Shown here piece after piece: positions 16,581 through 27,276 of a DNA stretch of 64,000 nt (its first letter is position 1; every line of letters starts with the position of its first letter). The DNA is taken from contig CAXTCN010000007.1 in NCBI GenBank assembly GCA_964242575.1, forward strand, positions 40,523 through 104,522. The letters run 5' to 3'. The notes under the pieces were generated by a model that saw nothing but the letters and a program-made list of their open reading frames with translations, ran no database searches and was not told where the DNA came from. Source of the DNA: JANPPS01 sp964242575 (GTDB lineage Bacteria > Pseudomonadota > Alphaproteobacteria > Acetobacterales > Acetobacteraceae). The translations under genes and the position numbers were made by a program.

Positions 16581-17240
16581 CTACGCCGCCCGGCTCTGCA
16601 TGTCCGTGTGCACCGTGAACCCGGCCTCCGTCTTGCCGCGCAGCTCGTCCACCGTCACGCCGGGCGCCAGATCCACCAGCACCAGCCCCGTCCCGTCCGG
16701 CTTCACGTCGAACACGCACAAATCGGTCACGATCAGGCCCACGACGCCCTTGCCGGTCAATGGCAGGTTGCAGCGCTTCAGGATTTTCGGCTCGCCCTTG
16801 GCGGTGTGCTCCATCAGCACCACCACGCGCGGCACCCCGGCTACCAGGTCCATGGCGCCGCCCATGCCCTTCACCATCTTGCCGGGGATCATCCAGTTCG
16901 CCAGGTCCCCGTTCTCCGCTACCTGCAGCGCGCCCAGGATGCTGATGGCGATATGGCCGCCGCGGACCATGGCGAACGACTGCGCGCTGTCGAAAAAGCT
17001 CGTGGTCGGCAGCTTGGTCACGGTCTGCTTGCCAGCGTTGATAAGGTCCGGGTCTTCCTCCCCCGCATAGGGAAAGGCGCCGATGCCCATCATGCCGTTC
17101 TCGCTGTGAAGCTGGATGTCGATGCCGGGGGGAATATGGTTCGCCACCAGCGTTGGGATGCCGATGCCGAGGTTCACGTACATGCCGTCCTGCAGCTCAC
17201 GCGCGGCGCGGGCCGCCATCTCGTCACGGGTCCAGGCCAT
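16581..17240 (-). CDS. 3-oxoacid CoA-transferase subunit B
   Basis: The 219-residue protein matches the beta subunit of succinyl-CoA:3-ketoacid or 3-oxoadipate CoA-transferases. The catalytic Glu lies in SENGMMGIG, and the GMGGAMDLV and VITDLCVFDV-like (IVTDLCVFDV) motifs are present. Its ATG overlaps the last base of subunit A. Next to pcaHG it could activate 3-oxoadipate, or recycle CoA between succinyl-CoA and acetoacetate; the sequence does not settle this. Confidence 0.88.
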   Translation of the reverse strand: MAWTRDEMAARAARELQDGMYVNLGIGIPTLVANHIPPGIDIQLHSENGMMGIGAFPYAGEEDPDLINAGKQTVTKLPTTSFFDSAQSFAMVRGGHIAISILGALQVAENGDLANWMIPGKMVKGMGGAMDLVAGVPRVVVLMEHTAKGEPKILKRCNLPLTGKGVVGLIVTDLCVFDVKPDGTGLVLVDLAPGVTVDELRGKTEAGFTVHTDMQSRAA

Positions 17241-17956
17241 TACTGCACTCCTTCGGCTGCGCGCACGGTCCGTTGCTCGATGCGCTTTTCCACGTTCGGC
17301 ACGTGCACCATGCGATGCACGAAGATGCCCGGCGTCACGACATGGTCGGCGTCGATTTCGCCGGGCTGCACCAGGTGCTCCACCTGCACCACCGTTACCT
17401 TGGCCGCCGTCGCCATGATCGGGTTGAAGTTCCGCGCCGTCATCCGATAGGTGAGGTTGCCCTCGGTGTCGCCCTGCCAGGCGTGCACGACTGCCAGGTC
17501 GGCGAACAGGCCACGCTCCATGATGTACTGGCTGCCGTCGAACTCGCGCTCGTCCTTGCCCTCGGCAATCGCGGTGCCGGCGCCGGTGCGGGTGTAGAAC
17601 GCCGGGATGCCCGCGCCGCCAGCCCGGATGCGCTCGGCCAGCGTGCCCTGCGGGTTGAACTCGATCTCAAGCTCCTTGGCCAGGTACTGCTGCATGAACA
17701 TTTTGTTCTCGCCCACGTAGGACGAAATCATCTTGGCGATCTGCCGGGTCTCCAGCAGCACGCCGAGGCCCACGCCGTCGATGCCGGCGTTGTTCGAGAT
17801 GACGGTGAGGTTGCGCACGCCGCTGTCCCGGATCGCGTCGATCAGCACGTTGGGGATGCCGCATAGGCCGAAGCCGCCTGACATGATCGTCATCCCGTCC
17901 CGCAGCACGCCCGCGAGCGCCGCCGTGGCATTGGGATATACCTTGTTCAGCGCCAT
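17240..17956 (-). CDS. 3-oxoacid CoA-transferase subunit A
   Basis: The 238-residue alpha subunit carries the family CoA-binding start motif GGFGLCGIPNVLI and SNNAGIDGVGLG, followed by YVGENK and the GTLAERIRAGGAGIPAFYTRTG block. It pairs with subunit B directly downstream. It is divergent from pcaH, with 130 bases between them where shared control elements would lie; no PcaQ-type regulator gene is present in the window. Confidence 0.88.
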   Translation of the reverse strand: MALNKVYPNATAALAGVLRDGMTIMSGGFGLCGIPNVLIDAIRDSGVRNLTVISNNAGIDGVGLGVLLETRQIAKMISSYVGENKMFMQQYLAKELEIEFNPQGTLAERIRAGGAGIPAFYTRTGAGTAIAEGKDEREFDGSQYIMERGLFADLAVVHAWQGDTEGNLTYRMTARNFNPIMATAAKVTVVQVEHLVQPGEIDADHVVTPGIFVHRMVHVPNVEKRIEQRTVRAAEGVQ

Positions 17957-18086
17957 TGGCTCTTCTCCGCTCAGTTTGGACCACGCCTAAGCCACGGAAT
18001 GCCGGTTTTGCATAGGCTTGGTTTTCGCACTATGCGGGTTCAGGGCCAGGCAAATCGAGCCTAACGCCATGTGAGGGACGCCGCCG

Positions 18087-18812
18087 ATGGGCCACGCTGA
18101 CGAGTTCATCCAACGGGACCGCACGCAGCACCCGCCCGCGTTCACTCCGGAGTACAAAAGCACCACGTTGCGCTCGCCCCGGCGCGCCCTGTGGTCGCTG
18201 CAAAACTCGCTGTCCGAGGTGACCGGCCCGGCATTCGGACGGCATGAGCTGGGGCCGCTCGACAACGACCTGCTGCTCAACTACGCCCGGGACGGCGAGC
18301 CGATCGGCGAGCGCACCATCGTGCACGGCCGCGTGCTGGACGAGCATGGCCGGCCCGTGCCGGACACCCTGGTCGAGGTCTGGCAGGCCAACGCCGGCGG
18401 ACGTTACCGGCATCGGAACGACACCTACCTGGCGCCGATTGACCCGAACTTCGGCGGCTGCGGCCGCATGGTGACGGACGCCGACGGCTGTTACGCCTTC
18501 CGCACCGTGAAGCCCGGCGCATACCCATTCCGCAACTACGTGAACTCCTGGCGTCCAGCGCACATCCATTTCTCGCTGTTCGGATCGGGCCTCGCGCAGC
18601 GCCTGATCACGCAAATGTACTTCGAAGGCGACCCGCTGATTGCCCGCGACCAGATCATCGGCACCATCCCGGACAAGTCCGCCGTGCAGCGCCTGGTGGC
18701 GACGCTTGACCTCGACGCGGCCGTGCCGCTCGACAGCCTGGCCTACCGGTTCGACATCGTGCTGCGCGGCCGGCGGCAGACCTGGTTCGAGAACAAGCTG
18801 CAGGGAGGCTGA
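18087..18812 (+). CDS. pcaH: Protocatechuate 3,4-dioxygenase beta subunit
   Basis: With PcaG it cleaves protocatechuate between the hydroxyls to 3-carboxy-cis,cis-muconate using non-haem Fe(III). The 241-residue protein keeps the iron ligands: Tyr107 in GRYRHRND, Tyr146 in GAYPFRN, and His159 and His161 in RPAHIHFS. It begins the plus-strand pca operon and is followed by pcaG after three bases. Confidence 0.96.
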   Translation: MGHADEFIQRDRTQHPPAFTPEYKSTTLRSPRRALWSLQNSLSEVTGPAFGRHELGPLDNDLLLNYARDGEPIGERTIVHGRVLDEHGRPVPDTLVEVWQANAGGRYRHRNDTYLAPIDPNFGGCGRMVTDADGCYAFRTVKPGAYPFRNYVNSWRPAHIHFSLFGSGLAQRLITQMYFEGDPLIARDQIIGTIPDKSAVQRLVATLDLDAAVPLDSLAYRFDIVLRGRRQTWFENKLQGG

Positions 18813-18815
18813 CTC

Positions 18816-19430
18816 ATGGCGCAATTCCATGAGACGCCGTCGCAGACCGCCGGTCCCTACGTCCATATCGGCCTGATCCCGCACCAGGCCGGCTTCGACA
18901 TCTTCGAGAACAACTTCGGCAACGTGCTGGTGGCCCCGGACACCGTAGGCGAGCGCATCCGCATCGAGGGCCGGGTGTTCGACGGCCTGGGCGAGCCGTG
19001 CCGCGACATCTTGCTGGAGATTTGGCAGGCCAACGCCGCCGGACGCTACAACCATCCCGCCGACCAGCAGGACGGCCCGCTCGACCCGGGGTTCCGCGGC
19101 TGGGGACGGACGGGCACCGACTTCGAGACCGGGCTGTACTGGTTCGAGACGGTGAAGCCCGGCGCCGTTGCCGGGCGTCACGGCCGGCCCATGGCGCCGC
19201 ACGTGAGTTTCTGGATCGCGTCGCGCGGCATCAACATCGGCCTCTCGACCCGCATGTACTTCCCGGACGAGGCCGCGCTGAACGCCAATGACCCGGTGCT
19301 GCGCATCGTTGGGGCCAAGCCGCTCCAGGACACCCTGGTCGCACGCCGTGAGGAGCGCGACGGCATGGCCGTTTACGTGTTCGACATCCACCTGCAAGGC
19401 GACCACGAAACCGTCTTTTTCGACATCTAG
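18816..19430 (+). CDS. pcaG: Protocatechuate 3,4-dioxygenase alpha subunit
   Basis: The 204-residue protein has the alpha-subunit start ETPSQTAGPYVHIGLIP, the WQANAAGRYNHP segment, and HVSFWIASRGINIGLSTR in place of the beta-subunit His-X-His iron site, as expected for the non-iron-binding subunit. It is placed directly after pcaH and 11 bases before the BKACE gene. Confidence 0.96.
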   Translation: MAQFHETPSQTAGPYVHIGLIPHQAGFDIFENNFGNVLVAPDTVGERIRIEGRVFDGLGEPCRDILLEIWQANAAGRYNHPADQQDGPLDPGFRGWGRTGTDFETGLYWFETVKPGAVAGRHGRPMAPHVSFWIASRGINIGLSTRMYFPDEAALNANDPVLRIVGAKPLQDTLVARREERDGMAVYVFDIHLQGDHETVFFDI

Positions 19431-19441
19431 GAGCAGCAGCC

Positions 19442-20272
19442 ATGAAGCCCGTCGTCATCGCCGTCGCCATCACCGGCTCGGTGCCGCGGAAGTCGGACAA
19501 CCCGGCGTTGCCGGTCACGCCGGCGGAACAGGTCGAGTCGACGCATGAGGCGTTCGAGGCCGGCGCGTCGCTGGTGCACATCCACGTCCGCGCCCCGGAT
19601 GAAAGCCCGTCCTCGGACCCGGCCTTGTTCGCCGCCGTGCAGGAGGGCGTGGCGCGGCACTGCCCCGGCATGATTATCCAGTTCTCCACTGGCGGCCGCG
19701 GGCGCGACCCGGCAGCTCGCGGCAACGCGCTCACGCACCGGCCGGACATGGCGTCCTTGTCCACCGGGTCGGTCAACTTCCCGACCATCGTTTACGAGAA
19801 CTCGGCCACGCTGGTGACCGAGCTTGCGACCCGGATGCGGGACAACGACGTGGCGCCGGAGATCGAGATTTTCGACCTCAGCCACATCCACGGGGCCAAG
19901 CGGCTGGTGGACGCCGGGCTGATGTCCGAGACGCCGCACGTGCAGTTCGTCATGGGCGTAAAGAACGCGATGCCTGCGGAGGAGCGGTTGCTGGACATCT
20001 TGCTGGAGGAAACGCGCCGCGTGCTGCCGCGCGCCACCTGGACCGGCGCCGGCATCGGTGCCAACCAGATGCGGGTCATGGACTGGGTGCTGGCCCGCGA
20101 CGCGGACGCCGTGCGGACCGGGCTTGAGGACAACATCCGGTTCGACAAAACCCGGCTCGCGTCCAGCAACGCCGAGCTGGTGCGGATGGCGGCAGAGGCA
20201 GTCACCCGGCACGGCCACCGGGTCGCCACGCCGGCGGAGGCACGGGCAGCGCTGCGGCTGCGCCCGGCTTGA
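19442..20272 (+). CDS. Beta-keto acid cleavage enzyme (BKACE/Kce family, DUF849)
   Basis: Family members condense a beta-keto acid with acetyl-CoA to give acetoacetate and the shortened CoA ester. The 276-residue protein has the zinc site His46/His48 in VHIHVR, a conserved FSTGG-like strand (IQFSTGGRGRD), the GxxxA-type VMGVKNAMPA, and the C-terminal RTGLEDNIRF glutamate motif. Lying between pcaG and pcaB, its likely substrate is 3-oxoadipate, which would give succinyl-CoA and acetoacetate. That role is inferred from context. Its stop overlaps the TTG start of pcaB. Confidence 0.88.
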   Translation: MKPVVIAVAITGSVPRKSDNPALPVTPAEQVESTHEAFEAGASLVHIHVRAPDESPSSDPALFAAVQEGVARHCPGMIIQFSTGGRGRDPAARGNALTHRPDMASLSTGSVNFPTIVYENSATLVTELATRMRDNDVAPEIEIFDLSHIHGAKRLVDAGLMSETPHVQFVMGVKNAMPAEERLLDILLEETRRVLPRATWTGAGIGANQMRVMDWVLARDADAVRTGLEDNIRFDKTRLASSNAELVRMAAEAVTRHGHRVATPAEARAALRLRPA

Positions 20273-21618
20273 CCTTCGCCGCGCTCGACTCGGAGCTGCT
20301 CGGCCCGCTGTTCGCCACCGCGGAGATGCAGGCCTGCTTCACCGACCGGGCGCGCATCGCGGCGATGCTGACGGCCGAGGCCGCGTTGGCGCGGGCCGAG
20401 GCTGGCCTGGTTCCCAGCGGCCTAGCCGCCGCCATCGAGGCCATTCCCGCCCAGGCGTTCGACCTCGCGGCACTTGGCCGACAGACCGCGGTGGCCGGCG
20501 TGCCGACCATCCCGTTCCTCAAGGCAGCGCAGGCGCAGTTGCCTCCCGAGTTGGAGCGCAGTTTCCATAAAGGCGCCACCACGCAGGACATTCTTGACAC
20601 GGCCCTCGTGCTGCAACTGCGCCCGGCCCTGGCGCTGATTGCCGCCGAGCTGGACGCGATCCTGGGCGGGTTGGCGCGCCTGGCGGAGACGCACCGCGAC
20701 ACGCCTTGCGTCGGCCGCACCTATAGCCAGCACGCGGCCCCGCTCAGCTTCGGCTACAAGGCTGCGGTCTGGCTGACCGGCATCGCCGACGCCGCCGGCC
20801 AGTTGCCCCAGATGCGGGAGCGGTTGCTGGTGGCATCGCTGGGCGGCCCGGTCGGCACGCTGGCCGGGCTGAGCGACCGTGGGCCTGCGGTGCTGGAGGC
20901 GTTCGCGCGAGAGCTTGGCCTCGGCACGACGCCACTTGCCTGGCACACGCTGCGCGGGCGGGTGGCGGAGGCCGGGTCCTGGCTGGTGGTGGTGCTGGGT
21001 GCGCTGGCGAAGCTGGCGACCGACGTGGCGCATATGGCCTCGACCGAGGTCGGCGAGGTCGCGGAACCCTACATGCCCGGCCGCGGCGGTTCCAGCGCCA
21101 TGCCGCACAAGCGCAACCCGGTGTCCTGCACCGTGATCCTCGCCGCCCATGCCGCGGCCAAGGGCCACGCCGCCACGCTGTTCGACGCGATGGCCGCGGC
21201 GCATGAGCGTCCGGCCGGGCTGTGGCACGCGGAGTGGCACGCGCTGCCGTCCCTGTTCGGTTTGGTGTCCGGCGCTTTAAGGGAGGCGCGAACGTTGGCC
21301 GAGGGCTTGGTGGTCGATTCCCAGCGCATGCGCGCCAACCTGGACCTGACGCGGGGGTTGCTGTTCGCCGACGCCGCCACGGCCCGGCTCGGCACGCAGC
21401 TAGGGCGAGAGGCGGCGCACGCGATGGTGGAGCAAGCGGCGGCCACGGTGCGTCGGACGGGTCAGACCCTGAACGCGGTCTTGGAAGCCGATCCGGCTAC
21501 TAAGGGCATCGACCTGTCTGCTGCGTTCGACTTGGCGCCCGCCGTGGCCGCAGCAGGTCCTTGGGTGGACCGCGCCGTCCAGCACGCAGCCTCGATTCGC
21601 GCAGCTCTCAGGCCTTAG
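20269..21618 (+). CDS. pcaB: 3-Carboxy-cis,cis-muconate cycloisomerase
   Basis: It lactonises 3-carboxymuconate to 4-carboxymuconolactone. This fumarase/aspartase-superfamily protein of 449 residues has the signature GSSAMPHKRNPV near residue 280 and the TTQDILDTALVLQL region near residue 105. The start is the TTG at 20269, overlapping the preceding stop, so translation is coupled. The last 11 bases overlap the convergent xylB. PcaC and PcaD, needed for the next two steps, are not nearby. Confidence 0.93.
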   Translation: MTFAALDSELLGPLFATAEMQACFTDRARIAAMLTAEAALARAEAGLVPSGLAAAIEAIPAQAFDLAALGRQTAVAGVPTIPFLKAAQAQLPPELERSFHKGATTQDILDTALVLQLRPALALIAAELDAILGGLARLAETHRDTPCVGRTYSQHAAPLSFGYKAAVWLTGIADAAGQLPQMRERLLVASLGGPVGTLAGLSDRGPAVLEAFARELGLGTTPLAWHTLRGRVAEAGSWLVVVLGALAKLATDVAHMASTEVGEVAEPYMPGRGGSSAMPHKRNPVSCTVILAAHAAAKGHAATLFDAMAAAHERPAGLWHAEWHALPSLFGLVSGALREARTLAEGLVVDSQRMRANLDLTRGLLFADAATARLGTQLGREAAHAMVEQAAATVRRTGQTLNAVLEADPATKGIDLSAAFDLAPAVAAAGPWVDRAVQHAASIRAALRP

Positions 21619-23088
21619 CCACGCGCGAGCCAGCCTCGATGCGGTAAAGCGCGTGGTAACGCGCGCGCCGGGCGGCCCGGGCGGGGTCGGGCAGGCCCGG
21701 CTCTACCCGTTCCTCGACCGGCGGCGGCGGGCAGACCTCGGCGACCGTTCCAGCGCCACCCGCCAGCATCGCCAGCCGCGCCGCCCCCAATGACGCGCCG
21801 AGCACGCCGCCTTGTGGCCGCAGCAGCTTAAGGTCAAGCACCTCGGCCAGCATCCCCGCCCAGTATCGGCTACGTGATCCGCCGCCCACCAAGGCGCACT
21901 CCCGCAAGTCCACGCCGGCGTCCCGCACCACGTCCAGCCCGTCCGCGAATGCGAACGCCACGCCCTCCAGCACCGCGTAGGCCAGCGCCTCCGGCCCATG
22001 GTCCGGGCGCAGGCCAGCGAACATGCCGGCGGCGTCCGGGTCATCGTGCGGGGTGCGCTCGCCGCTCAGGTAAGGCAGGAACACCGGCGCGTTCCGGCGC
22101 CAGTCGGGCGACTCCGCCGCGGCGGCCACCCGGTCCAGCAGGACAGCGATGTCGGGCTGGCCCAGCACGCCCGCCACCCAGGACAGCGCGGACGACGCGG
22201 ACAGCATGACCGCCATCACGTGCCACTGGCCCGGCAAGGCATGGCAGAACGCGTGCAATGTCCGCTCCGGCCGGGCCAGCAGGCGGTCGGTGGCGGCGAA
22301 CACCACGCCCGAGGTGCCGAGCGACAGGAAGCCCCGGCCCGGCTCCACCGCGCCGATCCCGACCGCGGCGGCGGCGTTGTCCCCTGCCCCGCCGGCCACA
22401 ACCACTCGCCGGCCCGCCAGCCCCCACGCCGCCGCCAGCGCCGGGCGCAGCACGCCTGATGCCGCCGAACCCTCGACCAGCCGCGGCATATGGTCCCGCC
22501 CGAGGTCGCACGCCGCCAGCAGGGTGTCGTCCCAGTCGCGCGCCGCGATGTCGAGCCACAAGGTGCCGGAGGCGTCGGACATCTCGCTGACCCGCTCTCC
22601 GGTCAGGCACAGCCGCAGCCAGTCCTTCGGCAGCAGCACCGTGCGGACCTGCGCGAACAGCGCCGGCTCATGCTCCTGCACCCACAGCAGCTTCGGCGCG
22701 GTGAAGCCCGGCATGGCGCGGTTGCTGGCGCGGGCGCGGAAGCCCGGCACGCGGCGCTCCAGCTCCACGCACTCGGCGCCGGCGCGGCCGTCGTTCCACA
22801 GGATGGCCGGGCGCAGCACCTGGTCCGCCGCGTCCAGCAGCACCGCGCCGTGCATCTGGCCGGACAGCCCAACGCCGTCGAGGCCGACCCACGCATCCGG
22901 AGCCGCTGCACGGACCTGCGCCACCGCGTCCTCGGTCGCGCGCCACCACGCCGCCGGATGCTGTTCGGACCAGAGCGGATGTGGGCGCTGCACGTCGAGC
23001 GGCGCTTCCCCTTCCGCCAGCACGCGCTGCGCGTCGTCGATCAGCAACGCCTTCACCGAGGACGTGCCGGCGTCGATGCCGAGCCAGC

Positions 23089-23092
<4 letters not shown>
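21608..23092 (-). CDS. xylB: Xylulokinase
   Basis: It phosphorylates D-xylulose to xylulose 5-phosphate. The 494-residue FGGY kinase has GIDAGTSSVKALLID at the N-terminus, the substrate-binding LSGQMHGAVLLD and ILWNDGRAGAEC segments, and VGGGSRSRYWAGMLA near the C-terminus. Full length for XylB. It is the last gene of a minus-strand operon with a sugar/polyol ABC transporter; its start overlaps the stop of the ATPase gene by four bases. Confidence 0.92.
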
Positions 23093-24158
<1,066 letters not shown>

Positions 24159-24159
<1 letters not shown>

Positions 24160-24995
24160 CACTTGGACGCACCCATCGTCAAGCCGCGGATCATATGACG
24201 GGACACCAGCAGCGCGAAAATCGTGACCGGCAGCACGATCAGGGTGCCCGTGGCCATGATCTTGCCCCAGGGCAGCTCGTAGCCGGACATGAAGCTGGTG
24301 GCGGCGACCGGCGCGGTTTGCACGGCGCGCCGGGTCAAGACCAGGGCGAACAGCAGCTCGTTCCAGGAAAAGATGAAGCTGAAGATGGCGGACACCGCGA
24401 CGCCGGGCAGGCCGAGCGGCAAGTAGATGCGCCAGAAGATGCCGAACTGGTTGACTCCGTCCAGCCGTGCAGCCTGTTCCAGCTCGTGTGGGATGCTGCG
24501 GAACTGGTCGGTGCAGATCCAAACCACGATGGGCAGGGTGAACGTCAAATACACCAGGATCAGCACCAAGTAGGTGTCCAGCAACCCGGCGTTGCGTGCC
24601 AGCAAATAGATCGGCAATGCTAGGACGATAGGGCTGATCATCCGGTTGGAGATGAACCAGAACCACAAATCGGACTTGCCACGGAACTCGAACCGCGCCA
24701 GTGCATAAGCGGCTGGCATACCCAGCACTACGGCAAGTGCGGTGGTACTGAGCGCGACGACAAGGCTGTCAACGATTGCGGATGTGACCTTCTGGTCGGC
24801 GAACACCGCCGCGTAGTGCTCGATCGTCGGCGCGAACAGCCAGCGCGGCGGGGACGCCAACAGGTCCGCGCCGCCCTTGAAGCTGCTGGACACCATCCAG
24901 TAAAACGGAAACACCGCGAACACGAATACGGCCAGCAGGCCCAGCAGGTGAAGCACCCGGCCGGGCAGGCGCCCCGGAAAGCGGAAGGTGCTCAT
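24159..24995 (-). CDS. ABC transporter permease, MalG type
   Basis: This 278-residue inner-membrane protein has six predicted spans and the EAA loop ELEQAARLDGVNQFGIFWRIYLPL that contacts the ATPase. The block FSFIFSWNELLFALVLT is typical of carbohydrate permeases. It overlaps the upstream permease by four bases at its start and the ATPase by three at its end. Confidence 0.92.
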
Positions 24996-25927
24996 GCGAT
25001 CTCCCGGTATAAGAAACGGATATACAGACGGCTGAGGATGACCGTGAAAATCAGCAGCAAGATGGCCTGGGCGCTGGCCGTGCCCATGTCGAACACGCGG
25101 AACCCGGTGCGCTGCACCAGGATGGAAATGACCTCGGTCGCGGTGCCGGGGCCGCCGCGGGTCATGGTGAACACCATGTCAAACAGCTTCAGCACGTCCG
25201 CCGAGCGCAGGATCAGCATGGCCGTAAGGCCCGGCAGCAAGTACGGCAACTGCACGTAACGCAGGATGGCGAGCGGGCGCTGTGTTTCGAGCCGCGCGGC
25301 CTCCTCGACCTCGACCGGGACCATGCTGAGGCCGGACAGGAAAATCAGCGCGCAGAACGGGGTCCACTGCCAGATGTCCATGATGGCGATGGCGGCGAAC
25401 GAGCCGGCGGGGCTGCCGAGCCAATCGAGCGGCCCGATGCCCAGCCACCCCGCGAACTGGTTGGCGACACCGAACTCACGGTTGAACACCAGCCGTCCCA
25501 GCAGGCCCACGACGGCGTAGGTGGTCGCGAGCGGCACCACAAGGGACACCCGCGCTACCGCCCGCATCATGCCCCAGCCCGGCTTGTGCAACAGCAGCGC
25601 GATGCCGAGGCCCAGCGCCAGTTGCACCGGCATGACCGTGAGGAAGAACCGGCCCGTGACCCCGAGCGCGTTCCAGAACGAGCCGTCCGACAGCACGCTC
25701 ACGTAGTTGTCGAAGCCCACGAACGGGAACCCGTCCCGCACCCGCACCAGGCTATACTGGCGAAAGCTGGTCACCAGCGCGAAGACGGTCGGGTAGATGC
25801 CGACCGCGAGCAATGTCAGCACCGCCGGCGCCAGGAACAGCAACGGCGTCCAGCGCGCGTGTTCCAGCCGGGCGCGGGCGCGCGGACGCGCTGGCGCCAC
25901 GGCCGCGCGCTGGTCCAGGCTGTCCAC
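24992..25927 (-). CDS. ABC transporter permease, MalF type
   Basis: The 311-residue permease has an N-terminal hydrophobic span, the carbohydrate-family segment YPTVFALVTSFRQYSL, and an EAA loop VEVEEAARLETQRPLAILRYV. It partners with the MalG-type permease whose start overlaps its stop. It starts at the base where the binding-protein gene ends. Confidence 0.92.
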   Translation of the reverse strand: MDSLDQRAAVAPARPRARARLEHARWTPLLFLAPAVLTLLAVGIYPTVFALVTSFRQYSLVRVRDGFPFVGFDNYVSVLSDGSFWNALGVTGRFFLTVMPVQLALGLGIALLLHKPGWGMMRAVARVSLVVPLATTYAVVGLLGRLVFNREFGVANQFAGWLGIGPLDWLGSPAGSFAAIAIMDIWQWTPFCALIFLSGLSMVPVEVEEAARLETQRPLAILRYVQLPYLLPGLTAMLILRSADVLKLFDMVFTMTRGGPGTATEVISILVQRTGFRVFDMGTASAQAILLLIFTVILSRLYIRFLYREIA

Positions 25928-27276
25928 TACTGCAGCAGCGGCTTCTTGCCGTCGTAGTAGCCCTCCTTTTGCAGGATCGCCTCCATGCGCCGGCCGATCT
26001 CGTCCGAGCCCTGTTCGACCGTGACCTGGCCGAGCTGCATCTTACTGCCCCACTCCGCTACGATCTCGCTAATGGCCGGCCAGGACGGGAAGCGCGGCCG
26101 GAACTCCGGCACGCCCTTCTGCCAGCTCGCGACCATCGGCTCCACGAACTTGTAGGCCGCGCGGATCTCCGGCAATTGGTACACGCTTTGCCGGCCCGAC
26201 ACGCCGCCAGCCTCCACGTACTGCTTGGCGATGGCCTCGCTGGTGGCCCACTGGATGAACAGCCAGCTCGCCTTTTGCTCACGCTCGGGCGCCTGGGACG
26301 CGACGGCGAGGGAGAACCCGCCCAGCGCCGGCAACCGTCCGGCGGGGCCAGCGGGTTCGGGCGCCACGGCCAGGCAGTCGGTGATTTTGCTGGTCTTGGG
26401 ATCGGTCAGGGTCGAGTAGAACGCGGACCACTCGGTCAACAACGCCACTTGGCCTTGGGCGAACGCGTTCACCGCCTCGGCGTGGTCCAGGCTCACGAAG
26501 CCCGGCGGCATATACGGCGCCAGCTCCTGCCGGAAGCGCAGCCCGGCCTGGCTGCCCTCGGACTTCAGGTTGGAGCGGAACTCCTTGTTGAGCAACGAGC
26601 CGCCGAACGGCCACAGCACGCGCATGAAGCTGTCGGCGGATTGCGTTTCGCCACGGAGCGATTGCAGCACGTAGCCGTAGCGGTTGCGCGCCTTGTCGGT
26701 GAGCTTCGGCGCATAGACTTTCAGCAGCTCGTCCCACGTGGCGGGCGGCTTGTCGAAGCCGGCTTCCTTCAGCATGCAGGCGTTGTAGTACAGCAGGCCG
26801 GAGTAGTTATCGAACGGCAGGCCGTAAACCTTGCCGCCCCAACTGCCGAACGCCTCCAGCAACAGCGGGAAGAAGCCGTCAAGCTTCAGCGCCGGGTCCG
26901 CGATGGCCGGGTCCTTGGTGAAGGTCTCGGCCGGCACGATCCAGCCGTTCTCGGCGAACTCGCCCATCCACACCAGGTCCACGAGGGCGACGCTGATGTC
27001 GCCGCGGGCGGTGAAGTTCAGCACCTGCTTCTCGCGCGAGTTCTCGTACGGGACGATCTCGTAGTTGACCTTGATGCCGGTCCGGCGCTCGAACTCCGGC
27101 AACAGCTTGATGATGGCGCGGTAGCCCGGCCGGTCGAGGAACGTCACGTTGATCTGCGTGCCCTTCAACGGCGCGGCGGCGTTCTCCAACGTCCACGCTG
27201 GCGCCTGGGCCTGGGCCTGGGCCGGTCCGGACAGCAACGCAGCCGCACAGGCGGCAGCCAGCAACAAGGATCGCAT
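25927..27276 (-). CDS. Periplasmic sugar/polyol binding protein
   Basis: It captures substrate for the ABC importer encoded downstream. From ATG 27276 (AAGGGAGA upstream) the precursor has 449 residues, with a signal peptide ending near AQAQA. The family 1 extracellular-solute-binding fold is seen in FERRTGIKVNYEIVPYE and LVDLVWMGEFAENGWIVP, resembling mannitol/sorbitol binding proteins. With xylB in the operon, a pentitol or hexitol yielding xylulose is likely, but no polyol dehydrogenase gene is in the cluster. The open frame upstream of 27276 is not translated protein-like. Confidence 0.88.
   Translation of the reverse strand: MRSLLLAAACAAALLSGPAQAQAQAPAWTLENAAAPLKGTQINVTFLDRPGYRAIIKLLPEFERRTGIKVNYEIVPYENSREKQVLNFTARGDISVALVDLVWMGEFAENGWIVPAETFTKDPAIADPALKLDGFFPLLLEAFGSWGGKVYGLPFDNYSGLLYYNACMLKEAGFDKPPATWDELLKVYAPKLTDKARNRYGYVLQSLRGETQSADSFMRVLWPFGGSLLNKEFRSNLKSEGSQAGLRFRQELAPYMPPGFVSLDHAEAVNAFAQGQVALLTEWSAFYSTLTDPKTSKITDCLAVAPEPAGPAGRLPALGGFSLAVASQAPEREQKASWLFIQWATSEAIAKQYVEAGGVSGRQSVYQLPEIRAAYKFVEPMVASWQKGVPEFRPRFPSWPAISEIVAEWGSKMQLGQVTVEQGSDEIGRRMEAILQKEGYYDGKKPLLQ

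Noticed and set aside
18030..19406. Long minus-strand frame over pcaHG
   Set aside because: pcaHG have iron-ligand motifs and correct operon spacing; the opposite frame has no domain.
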